Part shown: piece by piece, positions 6,486 to 7,030 of the stretch
Numbering within the stretch: position 1 is the stretch's first letter
Layout: the number at the start of each line of letters is the position of its first letter
From: Actinomycetota bacterium
GTDB lineage: Bacteria; Actinomycetota; Actinomycetes; S36-B12
Assembly (NCBI GenBank): GCA_003506065.1
Contig: DNXA01000124.1
Coordinates: forward strand, 1-7,030
DNA length: 7,030 nucleotides
Direction: 5' to 3'
Position numbers and translations under genes: made by a program
The notes under the pieces: generated by a model
What the model was told of the DNA's origin: nothing
The model's database searches: none
Seen by the model: only the letters and a program-made list of their open reading frames with translations

Positions 6486-7030
6486 GTGCCCACAGTTGAT
6501 CCAAAACAGGCTGCCCAGCAACTGGCACCGATTGAAGGCTTCCTCATTGAACTGGGATCCCGATTCCAGAGCGCCGGATTCGAGATCTCCCTGGTGGGTG
6601 GGCCGGTGCGCGATGCGCTGCTGGGTCGACTGAGCAAGGCTCCCGATCTGGATTTCACCACCAGCGCCAGGCCTGACCAGATCCTGGCTCTGCTGGAGGG
6701 CCTGGCAGAGACCACCTGGGATGTGGGAATCAGGTACGGAACAGTGGGTGCCCGCATTGCCGGTCGTGAATGTGAGATCACCACGTATCGAAGTGAGCAC
6801 TACGACCCCAGCTCGCGAAAACCAGAGGTCAACTTCGGCGATTCCCTCGAAGGCGATCTTGGGCGCCGGGATTTCACCATCAATGCCATGGCGCTGCGTC
6901 TGCCCGAGATGCTGCTCGTGGATCTGTACGGGGGCATCACCGATCTTGCTGCCGGAGTCATTCGCACGCCCAACGCCCCCCGGATGTCCTTCACCGACGA
7001 TCCACTGCGCATGATGCGTGCGGCGCGCTT
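6486..7030 (+). CDS. cca: CCA tRNA nucleotidyltransferase (PcnA/Cca family), N-terminal part, 3' end outside window
   Basis: The product adds or repairs the 3'-CCA end of tRNAs. The 181 codons visible cover the nucleotidyltransferase head. Family motifs seen in order are LVGGPVRDALLGR (36-48, the GG/RD nucleotide-binding signature), DLDFTT (54-59, whose two Asp residues bind the catalytic metals), GTVGARI and CEITTYR (85-102, third carboxylate probably Glu97), GRRDFTINAMAL (126-137) and DDPLRMMRAARF (171-182), where the window ends. The C-terminal tRNA-binding part and any HD domain lie beyond the edge. I chose the GTG at 6486 because an in-frame TAA at 6453-6455 limits upstream extension, no other start codon lies between, and a -10-like hexamer sits 6 nt upstream. 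It is divergent from the Nudix gene, the same arrangement as Rv3907c (pcnA) and Rv3908 (mutT4) in M. tuberculosis. CCA-adding and poly(A) polymerase activities cannot be told apart by motif alone, but CCA addition is the usual role in actinobacteria. Confidence 0.96.
   Translation, partial: MPTVDPKQAAQQLAPIEGFLIELGSRFQSAGFEISLVGGPVRDALLGRLSKAPDLDFTTSARPDQILALLEGLAETTWDVGIRYGTVGARIAGRECEITTYRSEHYDPSSRKPEVNFGDSLEGDLGRRDFTINAMALRLPEMLLVDLYGGITDLAAGVIRTPNAPRMSFTDDPLRMMRAAR

Noticed and set aside
5832..6800. A 322-codon open frame on the minus strand across the Nudix gene and the start of cca.
   Set aside because: It overlaps two genes with clear catalytic motifs, and its translation is Arg/Ser/Pro-rich with no recognisable domain, which is typical of a shadow frame in GC-rich DNA.

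Overview
The window reads as part of the conserved oriC-proximal region of a high-GC Gram-positive bacterium (Actinomycetota). By eye it is roughly 60% GC, lower than typical Streptomyces or Mycobacterium, so an environmental actinobacterium is plausible; genus cannot be told from this. The gene order is the main evidence. CCA tRNA nucleotidyltransferase is divergent from a Nudix hydrolase, followed by a DUF6049-type secreted protein, MurJ/MviN, a MviN-associated pseudokinase, an ECF sigma factor of the SigM/SigT type and a probable anti-sigma factor. This matches the pcnA-mutT4-Rv3909-mviN-sigM-rsmA order of Mycobacterium tuberculosis and the equivalent Streptomyces region, where trxB/trxA and parA/parB follow.

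Layout: positions 6486-7030 (+) hold the 5' part of cca, running off the right edge. A 43-bp divergent intergenic region (6443-6485) carries two back-to-back -10-like hexamers. Each lies exactly 6 nt before a start codon, so both flanking genes look leaderless. From 6442 down to 1 on the minus strand there is one tightly packed probable operon: Nudix hydrolase (5981-6442), DUF6049 protein (3953-5980), MurJ (2301-3956), pseudokinase with extracytoplasmic discoidin-like domain (826-2304), ECF sigma factor (218-814) and the start of a probable anti-sigma gene (1-221). Junctions are a zero-gap TAG/GTG, two ATGA overlaps, an 11-nt gap and a TTGA overlap, which suggests translational coupling throughout. 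No stretch of 300 bases lacks a gene, and I saw no mobile element, RNA gene, CRISPR array or terminator.

How the genes may work together: MurJ flips lipid II for peptidoglycan synthesis. The pseudokinase, fused to MviN in mycobacteria but separate here, is probably its regulatory partner, joining a cytoplasmic kinase fold to an extracytoplasmic ligand-binding-like domain. The DUF6049 protein is exported, membrane-anchored and of unknown function; its position suggests an envelope role. The sigma/anti-sigma pair probably ties envelope or redox stress to transcription. The block is ordinary for actinobacteria and not a new system. The most notable local points are the same-frame TAG/GTG junction, the compact divergent leaderless promoters, the degenerate kinase and a calcium-loop-like motif in its outer domain.
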